Origin: Pinirhizobacter soli
Lineage (GTDB): Bacteria > Pseudomonadota > Gammaproteobacteria > Xanthomonadales > Rhodanobacteraceae
DNA length: 64,000 nucleotides
Assembly: GCF_015905305.1 (NCBI RefSeq)
Contig: NZ_JADZLQ010000001.1
Coordinates: 892,599-956,598 of the forward strand
Direction of reading: 5' to 3'
Below are positions 34,564 through 43,179 of the stretch, in pieces. Made by a program: the position numbers and the translations under genes. The notes under the pieces are model-generated. The model was not told the DNA's origin. It was given only the letters and a program-made list of their open reading frames with translations, and ran no database searches. Every line of letters begins with the position of its first letter. Position 1 is the stretch's first letter.

Positions 34564-36336
34564 ATGAGCGACGCTGCACCGGGCACACCGGAAAAAACCC
34601 GCCGGCTGGGCGCCTTGCGCAACCTCTGGCCATATATGCGCCCGCACCGGGCGCTTGCCGGTGGCTGGCTGATATTCCTGGCTTTGTCGTCGGGGTCGAC
34701 CCTGGTGTTCCCGATGGCCGTCCGCCAGATGATCGACCACGGCTTCGCCGCGTCCAATTCCGGCGCCATCAATCGTACCTTCGGCCTGCTCTTCCTGGTG
34801 GCCGCCGTGCTGGCGGTGGCAACGGCGGCGCGTTTCTTCTGCATCACCCTCCTTGGCGAACGCGCCCTGGCGTCACTGCGGAAGAATCTCTACGACGGCG
34901 TGATTCGACTGGACGTCGGGTTCTTCGAGCGCACGCGCGTAGGCGAACTTACCTCGCGGCTGTCGGCGGACACCGAAGTGGTGCAGGCGCTGATCGGCTC
35001 GGGTATCTCGGTCGCCTTACGCAGCATGGTTACGCTATTGGGTGCGGCGGTCATGATGGCCATCACCATCCCTCGCCTGGCAGGCCTTACCGCCCTGGTC
35101 ATCCCCGGCGTGCTGCTACCCATCCTGGTCTTCGGCCGCCGCGTGCAGAAGCTTTCGCGTTACAGCCAGGACCGCCTGGCCGACGCTTCGGCGATCGCCA
35201 ACGAAACGCTCAATGCAGCCACCGCAGTGAAGGCCTATCACCGCGAGGACATCGAAAGCCGTCGCTACTCCCATGCCGTGGACCGCGCCCTGGATACCGC
35301 GCGCAAGCGCATCGGCGTGCGCTCGCTGCTGACGATGGCGGTGATCGTGCTGGTATTCGGCGCGATCATCCTGGTGCTATGGGCCGGCGCGCGGCAGGTG
35401 CTTGCCGGTGAACTCACCGCCGGCGTGTTGAGCCAGTTCGTACTGTATGCGGTGTTCGCCTCAGGCTCGGTGGCAGGCCTTGCCGAAGTGTGGGGCGACG
35501 TACAGCGTGCCGCTGGTGCCATGGAACGCATCGGCGAGCTGCTGGCCGAAAAACCCGGCATTGCCGATCCGGCGCAGGCGGTGGCCCTGCCCAGCCCAGT
35601 GCGCGCGTCGCTGCGCTTTGACAACGTCACCTTCCACTACCCCACGCGGAGCGACGTCCCGGCGCTGAAGGATTTCTCGCTTGAGGTGAAGCCTGGGGAA
35701 ACCGTAGCGCTGGTGGGCCCTTCCGGGGCCGGCAAGAGCACGGTGCTGGCCCTGCTGCTGCGTTTCTACGACCCGCAGACCGGCAGCATCCGCCTCGATG
35801 GCGTGGACTTGCGCGCACTCACCCTGGCGGACCTTCGCGGCACCATCGCCCTGGTGCCCCAGGAAACCGTGATCTTTGGCGGCAGCGCCGCGGACAACAT
35901 CCGATTCGGCCGCGAAAATGCCAGCGATGCCGATGTGCGCCAGGCCGCTCGCCTGGCTGAAGCGGACGGGTTCCTGAGCGCCCTGCCCGATGGCTATGAC
36001 GCTGCCATGGGCGAGCGCGGCGTGCGCCTGTCGGGCGGCCAGCGCCAGCGTATGGCAATCGCCCGGGCGATCCTGCGCGATGCCCCGTTGCTGCTACTGG
36101 ACGAAGCCACCTCGGCCCTCGATGCCCAGTCGGAGGCCGCCATCCAGCAGGCGCTCGAACGCCTGGAGCAAGGCCGGACCACGCTGGTGATTGCGCACCG
36201 CCTGGCCACCGTCAAACGCGCCGACCGCATCGTCGTCATGGACGGCGGCCGCATCGTTGCACAAGGTACGCACGAAAGCCTGTTGCATGAGGGCGGCCTG
36301 TACGCAGAGTTGGCGCGACTGCAATTCGTCGCTTAG
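34564..36336 (+). CDS. MsbA-like ABC exporter, fused membrane and ATPase domains
   Basis: A 590-residue half-transporter that dimerises. The six-helix membrane domain spans about residues 25-310 and the ATPase domain about 345-585, with Walker A GPSGAGKST, Q-loop VPQETVIFGG, signature LSGGQRQRMAIARA, Walker B LLLLDEATSALD and H-loop AHR. Motifs are complete. I chose the ATG at 34564 because AGGAA lies about 8 bases upstream; a TTG at 34507 would add 19 residues. It is downstream of the sigma/anti-sigma genes by 69 bases and may share their transcript. Lipid, lipid A or drug export are all possible. Confidence 0.9.
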   Translation: MSDAAPGTPEKTRRLGALRNLWPYMRPHRALAGGWLIFLALSSGSTLVFPMAVRQMIDHGFAASNSGAINRTFGLLFLVAAVLAVATAARFFCITLLGERALASLRKNLYDGVIRLDVGFFERTRVGELTSRLSADTEVVQALIGSGISVALRSMVTLLGAAVMMAITIPRLAGLTALVIPGVLLPILVFGRRVQKLSRYSQDRLADASAIANETLNAATAVKAYHREDIESRRYSHAVDRALDTARKRIGVRSLLTMAVIVLVFGAIILVLWAGARQVLAGELTAGVLSQFVLYAVFASGSVAGLAEVWGDVQRAAGAMERIGELLAEKPGIADPAQAVALPSPVRASLRFDNVTFHYPTRSDVPALKDFSLEVKPGETVALVGPSGAGKSTVLALLLRFYDPQTGSIRLDGVDLRALTLADLRGTIALVPQETVIFGGSAADNIRFGRENASDADVRQAARLAEADGFLSALPDGYDAAMGERGVRLSGGQRQRMAIARAILRDAPLLLLDEATSALDAQSEAAIQQALERLEQGRTTLVIAHRLATVKRADRIVVMDGGRIVAQGTHESLLHEGGLYAELARLQFVA

Positions 36337-36351
36337 GTAATCGGCGATAGA

Positions 36352-36379
36352 CATGCGTCGGCCGACATGCCGACGCATG
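36352..36379 (+). terminator. Perfect hairpin after the ABC exporter gene, no strong U-tract
   Basis: CATGCGTCGGC pairs with GCCGACGCATG across a six-base loop, starting 15 bases after the stop codon. Only a weak T-rich stretch follows some 15 bases later. It resembles the other U-less hairpins at 23349 and 46635. Confidence 0.55.
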
Positions 36380-36502
36380 ACGTCTCTGTCAGCTTTTTCC
36401 TACAACAAGCCCCGGCCATGCCCGGCATGAAAGACCGGGAGAATCCTGCTTAATGCTCCTACGGAAGCGGCCGTGATACGGCCCGTTAATCATGGAGCAA
36501 GC

Positions 36503-36796
36503 ATGCCACTCTTCCAGCGCACCACCCTGGCCATCGCCCTCACCGCGGCACCGTTACTGGCCATCGGCCAGGGAACGGAGTCCCCTTCCGGCGGCCATGC
36601 CCCGACCGACGTTTCTTTCTCCGCAAGGGCGTGGGCGGATAACGAATACCTCGCCGACCGCGACGCCGGTCAAAACGCGGCACGGCGATGCACGAAGGCA
36701 AACGGGAATGTCATCTCCGTGCACAGCGAAAGCACATACATGTTGGGCGATGGGACCTGGCAAGCCACGGCTAGGGCCATCTGCCGGAAGGATTAG
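36503..36796 (+). CDS. Small secreted hypothetical protein (97 aa)
   Basis: I do not recognise the family. A signal peptide (about residues 1-22, cleaved near LLAIGQ-G) precedes a compact mature part of about 75 residues. Two cysteines (RRCTKANG and AICRKD) could form a periplasmic disulfide. The ATG at 36503 has GGAG 5 bases upstream. It stands alone, convergent with cutC 8 bases away. Conserved-looking aromatic and charged residues (SARAWADNEYLADRDAG) argue for a real gene. Confidence 0.7.
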   Translation: MPLFQRTTLAIALTAAPLLAIGQGTESPSGGHAPTDVSFSARAWADNEYLADRDAGQNAARRCTKANGNVISVHSESTYMLGDGTWQATARAICRKD

Positions 36797-36804
36797 TTTT
36801 CCTG

Positions 36805-37539
36805 TCAGCGACCGATGGACTTCGTATCGATGGCCGCAAGCGCCTGGACGATCGCGGCAACCTCGGCTTCGTCGGTTCGCCATTCGCCGGCATCCATGCT
36901 CAAGCCAACCCCCTTGGGCTGGCGCGACGGCAAGCGCTGCTTGGCCGACGCGTGGAACTCGTGCAAGCCTGTCAGGCGCGCAAGCTCGGCGACGTTACCC
37001 GACGTTACGCCGGCGCCCGCCATGATCGCGATGCGTTGGTTGGCGCGCGAGGCCATCGCGCGGATGACCGACGCACCCGCGTGTGCGTGCGCCCGGCTGC
37101 CGGAAGTGAGGATGCGTTCGCATCCGGCAGCGATGACATCATCGACGGCCGCCACCGGGTCGGCGCTGACGTCGATGGCGCGATGGAACGTCACGCCCAT
37201 GGGGCCTGCCGCCTCCACCAGTTCCCGGCAACGCGCATGCACACGGCCGGCTTCATCGAGCGCGCCCACCACCACGCCGTCGCACCCCAGCCGACGGCAA
37301 TGCGCGATGTCGGCGTGCATCAGGTCCCACTCGTAGGGCGCGTAGACGAAGTCGCCGGCGCGGGGCCTCACCAGTACGTACAGCGGAAGCGCGATCGCGT
37401 CGCGCGCTATGGCGATGGTGGCATGCGAGGGCGTGACGCCGCCTTCAGCCAGCGACGCGCAAAGCTCCACGCGGCCGGCACCGCCATCGCGAGCGGCGAT
37501 CGCCGATGCCACCGAGTTGGCCGCCACTTCCAGCAGCAT
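36805..37539 (-). CDS. cutC: CutC family protein (copper homeostasis protein homologue)
   Basis: A 244-residue TIM-barrel protein. Typical motifs: GAGRVELCASLAEGGVTPS (about residues 18-36), VRPRAGDFVY (about 58), GCDGVVVGALDEAGRVH (about 88), VTFHRAIDVSADP (about 118), ILTSGSR (about 140) and IMAGAGVTSGNV (about 172). The family was named for copper tolerance in E. coli, but its biochemical role remains unsettled. The ATG at 37539 lies 2 bases after the stop of the glycosylasparaginase gene, so the two are cotranscribed. Confidence 0.9.
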   Translation of the reverse strand: MLLEVAANSVASAIAARDGGAGRVELCASLAEGGVTPSHATIAIARDAIALPLYVLVRPRAGDFVYAPYEWDLMHADIAHCRRLGCDGVVVGALDEAGRVHARCRELVEAAGPMGVTFHRAIDVSADPVAAVDDVIAAGCERILTSGSRAHAHAGASVIRAMASRANQRIAIMAGAGVTSGNVAELARLTGLHEFHASAKQRLPSRQPKGVGLSMDAGEWRTDEAEVAAIVQALAAIDTKSIGR

Positions 37540-37541
37540 GG

Positions 37542-38549
37542 TCAGTAGCTGCTCTTGCCTGGGATCAATGCATCCTGCTTCACCGCATCGCACACCGCGT
37601 ACGAGAACCCCTTCTGGATGGCCCAGGCTCCCACTTCGCCAGCGCGGTTCATGGCCAGGAAGCCGACCTGGATCTCCTTGGCCGTGGCCGGCTTCTTGCG
37701 GATGATGCGTTCAACGGCCTCGCGGCAGGCGTCCTGCGGCGAACGTCCCTGGCGCATCAATTCCACCACGAGAAAACTGCCGCAATTGCGTATAACTTCC
37801 TCGCCGACGCCAGTGGACGTGGCCGCGCCCACCTCCCCATCGACATAGAGCCCCGCACCGATGATCGGGCTGTCGCCTACCCGTCCGCGCAGTTTCCAGG
37901 CCATGCCGCTGGTGGTGCATGCACCGGAGAGGTTGCCGTGGGCGTCCAGGGCCAGCATGCCGATGGTGTCGTGGTTGCGTGCACCGCCCGGGAGGTTGCG
38001 GAAATCCTTCACCTCGCTGTTGATCGACGGGCTGTATTTGGCCGTCTTCAGCCACTCTTTCCAGGCCTTTTCCGACTCGGGCGTCAACAGTTCCTCGCGC
38101 GGGAAACCCTGTTCCAGGGCGAACTGCAAGGCACCCTCGCCCACCAGCAGCACGTGTGGGGTTTTCTCCATCACCGCACGCGCTACCGATATGGGATGGG
38201 CGATGTGTTCGATGGCGGCCACCGCGCCGCAATTGCCGGCCTGGTCCATGATGCTGGCGTCCAGACTCACATGGCCATCGCGGTCGGGATAGCCGGCGCG
38301 GCCCACGCTGTGGTTGCGAAGATCAGCCTCCGGGATGCGCACGCCGGCTTCCACCGCATCGAGGGCAGTGCCCCCAGCCGACAGTACCTTCCAGGCCTCC
38401 TGGTTGGCGGCCACGCCGAAGTCCCAGGTGGACACGACCCGTGGCTTGCCCACGGCGGCGGCGGGCACGCTGCGGGCCACGCCACCTCCGGTGGCCAGGA
38501 CAGCCGAGCCCAGCATTGATGCCTGGATGAAGCGTCGCCGATCGGTCAT
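37542..38549 (-). CDS. N4-(beta-N-acetylglucosaminyl)-L-asparaginase, exported
   Basis: A 335-residue Ntn-hydrolase that cleaves the GlcNAc-Asn bond left after glycoprotein breakdown. The N-terminus MTDRRRFIQASMLGSAVLA has basic residues ahead of F-I-Q and a hydrophobic stretch, a Tat-like signal. The autoprocessing site is RNHDTIGMLALD (about residue 190), where cleavage before Thr frees the nucleophile. The beta chain has RVGDSPIIGAGLYVDGEVGA, the substrate-binding motif of glycosylasparaginases. Length matches bacterial homologues. Export suggests action on periplasmic glycopeptides. It is the first gene of a two-gene operon with cutC and starts just downstream of the cold-shock terminator. 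Confidence 0.88.
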   Translation of the reverse strand: MTDRRRFIQASMLGSAVLATGGGVARSVPAAAVGKPRVVSTWDFGVAANQEAWKVLSAGGTALDAVEAGVRIPEADLRNHSVGRAGYPDRDGHVSLDASIMDQAGNCGAVAAIEHIAHPISVARAVMEKTPHVLLVGEGALQFALEQGFPREELLTPESEKAWKEWLKTAKYSPSINSEVKDFRNLPGGARNHDTIGMLALDAHGNLSGACTTSGMAWKLRGRVGDSPIIGAGLYVDGEVGAATSTGVGEEVIRNCGSFLVVELMRQGRSPQDACREAVERIIRKKPATAKEIQVGFLAMNRAGEVGAWAIQKGFSYAVCDAVKQDALIPGKSSY

Positions 38550-38570
38550 CTACCCATTCCTTCTGTTTCA

Positions 38571-38608
38571 AAGAAAAACAAAAGCCCCGCGCATTACGGC
38601 GCGGGGCT
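38571..38608 (-). terminator. Rho-independent terminator of the cold-shock gene
   Basis: On the minus strand AGCCCCGCGC pairs with GCGCGGGGCT over a six-base loop (38583-38608), followed by a T-rich tail (38571-38582). It lies 25 bases after the cold-shock stop codon. Confidence 0.92.
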
Positions 38609-38633
38609 CGTGTCTTCAGACCTTGCTAGTCGT

Positions 38634-38837
38634 TCAGGCTGGCGTGACGTTAGACGCCTGCTTGCCTTTCGGACCCTGGGTAACCTCGAAGGTGACCTTC
38701 TGGTTCTCCTGAAGGGACTTGAAGCCATTACCCTGGATCGAGGAAAAGTGGACGAAGAGATCCTCCCCACCACCGTCGGGCGTAATGAAACCAAAGCCCT
38801 TCGCATCGTTGAACCATTTAACCGTACCAGTCGCCAT
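38634..38837 (-). CDS. CspA-family cold-shock protein
   Basis: A 67-residue single OB-fold RNA/DNA-binding protein. RNP1-like KGFGFITPD and RNP2-like DLFVHFSSI are intact, preceded by GTVKWFND. It acts as an RNA chaperone and, in some paralogues, is cold-induced. The message has a leader of about 80 bases before the ATG at 38837, typical of csp genes, and a strong terminator, so it is monocistronic. Upstream lies the end of the mtiP operon on the same strand. Confidence 0.95.
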   Translation of the reverse strand: MATGTVKWFNDAKGFGFITPDGGGEDLFVHFSSIQGNGFKSLQENQKVTFEVTQGPKGKQASNVTPA

Positions 38838-38928
38838 TGCTAAAACCTCTGCATCATTGACTAAAAATGCACCCCTGCAATTGGGTCCGATCGTGTTAGG
38901 CCCCCGCCTGCCCCCCTGGTGCAGGCAA

Positions 38929-38958
38929 AGTATCACCATGTTTGCTGGCAAAACACAA
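38929..38958 (-). promoter_or_regulatory. Candidate promoter of the cold-shock gene
   Basis: On the minus strand TTGTGT and GATACT hexamers lie 18 bases apart. They would start a transcript with a leader of about 80-85 bases. A GCCTGC/GCAGGC hairpin lies just downstream in the leader. Confidence 0.45.
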
Positions 38959-38979
38959 CATGTTCTGCACGGGTGATTC

Positions 38980-39723
38980 CTAGGAATCGACCAGCCCGGC
39001 CAGGATCGCCGGTACCGCGGCGGTGGCCGCGGCCAGGTGGGCGAAGATTTCCTCGATGCTTATCTCGTCCTCGTCCACCACCCCGGCCGCCCAATTGGCC
39101 ACCAGCGCCAGGCAGGCATATTCAAGGCCAAGTTCGCGGGCCAGCACGGCCTCGGGCATGCCTGTCATGCCCACCAGGTCGCAGCCATCGCGCCGCATAC
39201 GGGCAATTTCGGCACGAGTTTCAAGCCGGGGACCCTGGGTGGCGCCGTAACAACCGCCATCGACCACGTCGATACCTGCCGCGGCAGCAGCGGCCACCAA
39301 CGCCTTGCGCAGGGACGGGGTATAGGGATCGGAAAAATCGATGTGGCGAACCTCGGCACCCTCCACATCGCAAAAACTGGTCAGGCGGCCGTGGGTGTAA
39401 TCGATGAGCTGGTCGGGAACGACCACGGCACGGGGCCCCATATCGTCCCGGATGCCGCCCACGGCGTTTACGCCGATCACCCGGCTGGCACCGATGGACT
39501 TGAGTGCCCAGACATTGGCGCGGTAATTCACCCTGTGCGGAGGCAGGCTATGGCTTTCCCCGTGGCGGGCTAAGAATGCCAGGCGCTTGCCGCGGAATTC
39601 GCCGACAACGATGTCACCCGATGCCTTGCCGTAGGGGGTGTCCACCGCGTGGCGCGAGGCATTGCCAAGGTCCGGGAACTGATACAGGCCACTGCCGCCG
39701 ATGACGGCCAGGTCGATGCTCAT
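38980..39723 (-). CDS. S-methyl-5'-thioinosine phosphorylase / purine nucleoside phosphorylase (MTAP family)
   Basis: A 247-residue phosphorylase that splits methylthio-purine nucleosides into base and methylthioribose-1-phosphate. Motifs: [11 protein letters not shown] with phosphate contacts, [41 protein letters not shown] and [14 protein letters not shown]. The last pattern and the shorter length match the Pseudomonas-type enzyme that prefers methylthioinosine over methylthioadenosine. It overlaps the hypoxanthine phosphoribosyltransferase gene by 4 bases, which fits: the released hypoxanthine would be the next enzyme's substrate. Confidence 0.88.
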   Translation of the reverse strand: MSIDLAVIGGSGLYQFPDLGNASRHAVDTPYGKASGDIVVGEFRGKRLAFLARHGESHSLPPHRVNYRANVWALKSIGASRVIGVNAVGGIRDDMGPRAVVVPDQLIDYTHGRLTSFCDVEGAEVRHIDFSDPYTPSLRKALVAAAAAAGIDVVDGGCYGATQGPRLETRAEIARMRRDGCDLVGMTGMPEAVLARELGLEYACLALVANWAAGVVDEDEISIEEIFAHLAAATAAVPAILAGLVDS

Positions 39724-40277
39724 GGAGAAACCTCATCGGCGAGCGCGTAAATGGCAGGCAGGTTACGAGCCTGTTCGTTCAAGTCCATGCCATAGCCGAA
39801 CACGTAGCGGTCCGGTACAGCCACGCCATTGAAATCCGCTTCGATGCCTTCGGCACGACGGCCATGCAGCTTGGTGCACATCACCGCCACCAGCACCCGC
39901 TTCGCGCCCATGCGCAGGCAGGCATCGCGCACGGCCTTGAGCGTATGGCCTTCGTCGAGGATGTCGTCGACCAGCAGCACGACGCGGCCCGCCAGGGGTA
40001 CGACAGGCTCGCGCAGCCAGTGAAGCTCGTGGCCGGTGGTACCGCCCCGGTACCGCGTGGCATGCACATAGTCGAATTCGAGGTCGGTCCTGATGGACAG
40101 CGCCAGTTGCGCGGCGAACACCAGCGCGCCATGCATGACGGTCAGGAAGACCGGCCGCTCGCCTGCCAGCGCCAGGTCGATCTCGCCGCCCATGCGCGCG
40201 ATCTGGGCCTCGACGGTGGCACGGTCGAAGAGAATATCGGCAGTGGCCACGGCTTCGGCCAACGGGGGAATGCTCAT
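39720..40277 (-). CDS. hpt: Hypoxanthine-guanine phosphoribosyltransferase
   Basis: A 185-residue salvage enzyme converting hypoxanthine or guanine plus PRPP to the nucleotide. The PRPP-binding motif is VVLLVDDILDEGHT (about residue 98); VFLTVMHGALVFAAQL and YRGGTTGH are also typical. The C-terminal PDRYVFGYGMDLNEQARNLP completes the family pattern. It overlaps both neighbours by ATGA within the rlmD-to-mtiP operon. Confidence 0.93.
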   Translation of the reverse strand: MSIPPLAEAVATADILFDRATVEAQIARMGGEIDLALAGERPVFLTVMHGALVFAAQLALSIRTDLEFDYVHATRYRGGTTGHELHWLREPVVPLAGRVVLLVDDILDEGHTLKAVRDACLRMGAKRVLVAVMCTKLHGRRAEGIEADFNGVAVPDRYVFGYGMDLNEQARNLPAIYALADEVSP

Positions 40278-41278
40278 GCTGACTCCAGGGCAGTAACACG
40301 CGCGACGAAACGGTCGCGTTGGGGATTGTCTTCCAGGCCTTCCCAGGTGGCGCCGATGGTGGCGCGCAAGCCGGCGATGGGGCTGGCGGTGTCGGCCGGG
40401 CGATCGGCCACGGCGGCGATCGCCTCGGACACGACGTCCGGGAAACAGGCCAGCACCAGGTCGCAGCCGGCATCGAGGTGGGCGTGCACGCGGTCGGCCA
40501 CGCTGCCATGGACTTCGGCCGCCTTCATGCTGATGTCGTCGCCGATCACCGCACCGCGAAAACCCAGTTCAGCGCGCAGGATCGACTCGATCCACACCGG
40601 CGAGAATCCGGCGGGCCGGTGGTCCACCGCAGGGTAGGTTACGTGCGCCACCATCACCGCCTCCGCGTGGGCTTCGATCGCCTCGACGAAGGGTGCCATG
40701 TCGGCCATGTCCAATTCGCTACGACTACGCGGATCCGTGGCCGCCGCCAGGTGGGTGTCCGCCGCCACCGAGCCGTGGCCCGGGAAGTGCTTGAGCACCG
40801 CCGCCATGCCGGCCAGGTGCATGCCGCGCACATAGGCCTGGCCCAGCTCACCCACCACGGCCGGGTCCGCATGGAAGGCGCGATTGCCGATGGCGGCGCT
40901 GCCACGGGCAAGGTCGAGCACGGGGGCGAAGCTGAAATCGATACCGGTGGCGCGCAGCTCGCTTGCCATCACCCAGGCGTGCTCCTCGGCCAGGCGCACG
41001 GCCTCGGCCGGGTCGCGGTCGTAAGCCAGGCCAAGCGTGGACAGCGGCGGCAGCCGGGTAAAGCCTTCGCGCAACCGCTGCACGCGGCCGCCCTCCTGGT
41101 CGACGCAGACCAGCATGTCCTCACCGCCAGCCTCGCGGATGGCATCGACCAGCGCGATCACTTCGTCACGGCTGCCGGTATTGCGTGCAAAGAGGATCAC
41201 GCCGCTGACGTTCGGCGCGCGCAACCATGCTTTCTCCTCGTCCGAAAGCGTCGTGCCGGCAACGCCGATGATCAACAT
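40274..41278 (-). CDS. nagZ: Beta-N-acetylhexosaminidase of peptidoglycan recycling
   Basis: A cytoplasmic 334-residue GH3 enzyme removing GlcNAc from muropeptides. The family motif KHFPGHGSVAADTHLA (about residues 165-180) provides the catalytic histidine loop, and GAVIGDDISMKA (about 246) carries the nucleophile aspartate. The start at 41278 (MLIIGVAG) is standard for NagZ; upstream in-frame sequence belongs to the CYTH gene. NagZ products influence AmpC induction in bacteria that have AmpR; no such genes are in the window. Confidence 0.94.
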   Translation of the reverse strand: MLIIGVAGTTLSDEEKAWLRAPNVSGVILFARNTGSRDEVIALVDAIREAGGEDMLVCVDQEGGRVQRLREGFTRLPPLSTLGLAYDRDPAEAVRLAEEHAWVMASELRATGIDFSFAPVLDLARGSAAIGNRAFHADPAVVGELGQAYVRGMHLAGMAAVLKHFPGHGSVAADTHLAAATDPRSRSELDMADMAPFVEAIEAHAEAVMVAHVTYPAVDHRPAGFSPVWIESILRAELGFRGAVIGDDISMKAAEVHGSVADRVHAHLDAGCDLVLACFPDVVSEAIAAVADRPADTASPIAGLRATIGATWEGLEDNPQRDRFVARVTALESA

Positions 41279-41793
41279 GTGGCGGCCTCGCCCGAGCGTT
41301 CGGTATCGGTCCACTGGGTGAAGGGATGGTCGACCAGGAATACGTTGTAATAGCGTTTCTCGTCGCTGACTTCGCGGCCGAGCCACGACGGGCGGGGAAT
41401 GTCTTGGCCTGCGTGGTCCAGTTCGACTTCCGCTACCACCAGCCCGTGGTTGGCGCCGGCAAATTCATCAATCTCGAACATGGTGCCCTCGACGTGGACG
41501 TGATGGCGGGTTTTCTCCACCTTGCCATCGCAAAGCGTATCGAGCATGTCGCGGGCATCGGCCAGGGGAACTAAGTATTCGAATTCGTCGCGCTCGATGC
41601 CGCGCACGGACGACTTGATGTTGAGCCACGCCTGGTTTCCGGCGATGCGCACGCGCACCGACGCGCGTGCATGCCCGGCCATCAGCGCGGCCACGCCCAT
41701 CAGATAACCCTGCGCCATTGGCACGCTCGACTCGATGCGTTCGCGCCAGCCTTCGCCTGTAAGGAGAAACTTGCGTTCGATTTCCTTGCCCAT
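41272..41793 (-). CDS. CYTH-domain protein, probable inorganic triphosphatase
   Basis: A 173-residue triphosphate-tunnel-type protein. The N-terminal E-x-E-x-K motif is EIERKFLL (residues 4-11). Alternating charged strands follow (VRVRI, KSSVRG, EFEYLV, EIDEF, VVAEVELD), lining the tunnel. Family members hydrolyse inorganic triphosphate or similar substrates with metal; a few make cAMP. It overlaps nagZ by 7 bases and lies 10 bases after rlmD. Confidence 0.88.
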   Translation of the reverse strand: MGKEIERKFLLTGEGWRERIESSVPMAQGYLMGVAALMAGHARASVRVRIAGNQAWLNIKSSVRGIERDEFEYLVPLADARDMLDTLCDGKVEKTRHHVHVEGTMFEIDEFAGANHGLVVAEVELDHAGQDIPRPSWLGREVSDEKRYYNVFLVDHPFTQWTDTERSGEAATC

Positions 41794-41803
41794 GGAAAGC
41801 CTT

Positions 41804-43102
41804 CTAGCGTTCGAAGAGCGCGATCGATTCGACGTGCGCGGTATGCGGAAACATGTCCATCACGCCGGCGCTGGAAAGCCGGAAGCCATGCTGGTTGACC
41901 AGGATGCCGGCATCGCGGGCGAGCGATCCGGGATGGCACGACACGTACACCACCCGCCGCGTCGACGCGCGCGGGAGATACTCAAGCACCTTGTCCGCGC
42001 CGGCGCGGGGCGGATCCAGCAGGACGGTGTCGTAGTCGGCCTGGGCCCAGGCGGTGGCACGTTGGTCTTCGAAGAGATTGGCTACTTCAAATCGCGCATT
42101 GCCGATGCCATTGCGCGTGGCATTGGCCGCGGCGCGCTGCACCAGGCCATGCTCGCCCTCCACGCCAGTCACCTGTGCCACGTGGCGGGCGATGGGCAGG
42201 GTGAAGTTGCCCAGGCCGCAGAAGAGGTCCAGTACGCGGTGGTGTGGCTCCGGAGCCATCAACTCGAGCGTGCGTTCGATCATCCGGCGGTTCATGCCGG
42301 CGTTGACCTGGACGAAGTCGAGCGGCTCGAATGCCATGTCCACGTCCTGCCCGGGAATGCCGAACGACAGCTGGTGCCCTTCCGGCCACAAGGCATGCAC
42401 GCTGCTGACGCCCGACGGCTGCAGGTAGATGGCGAAACCGTGTTCCTTGGCGAAAGCCACCAGGGCATCGCGGTCGCGCTCGGACAACGGGGAGAGGTGC
42501 CGGAACACCAGGGCGACGTCCGCATCGCCGGCGGCGAATTCGATCTGCGCGATATGGCGCGCGGCATCCATGCCCGACACCAGTTCCGCCAGCAGGCCGA
42601 CCTTCGGGCCCAGGGCCGGATGGATCACCTCGCAGCGCTGGATGTCGGCGACGAAGCGCGGATTGGATTCCTCGCGAAAACCCACCAGCACGCGTTCCTT
42701 CTTCGCCACATGGCGCACCGACAAGCGACCCTTGCGGCGGTAGCCCCAGGCCTCGTCGGTGAGCGGCGACAGCCATTGCGCAGGTTCCACCTTGCCGATG
42801 CGCTGGAAGTTGTCGGCCAGCACCTGCTGCTTCATCGCGATCTGCGCGGCCGGCTGCATGTGCTGCAGGCTGCACCCGCTGCAGGCGGCGACATGGATGC
42901 AACGCGGTTCCGTGCGCTCAGGTGAGCGGGTGATGATTTCGGCAACTTCAGCTTCGTCGTAATTGCGGTGGCGCTTGCGCATGCGCAGGCGCACCGTTTC
43001 GCCGGCAAGGGCGCCGGCGACGAAGACGGCCTTGCCGTCGATGCGGGCAACGCCACGGCCATCGTGGCCGACGTTGACGATGGTGGTTTCGAACTCGGTC
43101 AT
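41804..43102 (-). CDS. rlmD: 23S rRNA (uracil-1939-C5)-methyltransferase
   Basis: A 432-residue SAM-dependent enzyme methylating 23S rRNA. It has an N-terminal TRAM domain (about 1-60), iron-sulfur cysteines (CIHVAACSGCSLQHM, about 70-84), a Rossmann SAM domain with LDLFCGLGNFTLPIA (about 295) and the catalytic Cys in VYVSCHPGSLARD (about 395). QVNAGMNRRMIERTL matches the RlmD/TrmA RNA-binding stretch. It is the first gene of the operon running to mtiP. Confidence 0.94.
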   Translation of the reverse strand: MTEFETTIVNVGHDGRGVARIDGKAVFVAGALAGETVRLRMRKRHRNYDEAEVAEIITRSPERTEPRCIHVAACSGCSLQHMQPAAQIAMKQQVLADNFQRIGKVEPAQWLSPLTDEAWGYRRKGRLSVRHVAKKERVLVGFREESNPRFVADIQRCEVIHPALGPKVGLLAELVSGMDAARHIAQIEFAAGDADVALVFRHLSPLSERDRDALVAFAKEHGFAIYLQPSGVSSVHALWPEGHQLSFGIPGQDVDMAFEPLDFVQVNAGMNRRMIERTLELMAPEPHHRVLDLFCGLGNFTLPIARHVAQVTGVEGEHGLVQRAAANATRNGIGNARFEVANLFEDQRATAWAQADYDTVLLDPPRAGADKVLEYLPRASTRRVVYVSCHPGSLARDAGILVNQHGFRLSSAGVMDMFPHTAHVESIALFER

Positions 43103-43179
43103 TGCTTCTTCAATACGGGCCCCGGCATCTGGAAACCAGCGGCCGGAAGGCTAAGAGGGACTAAGGAAACGGGCGACGG

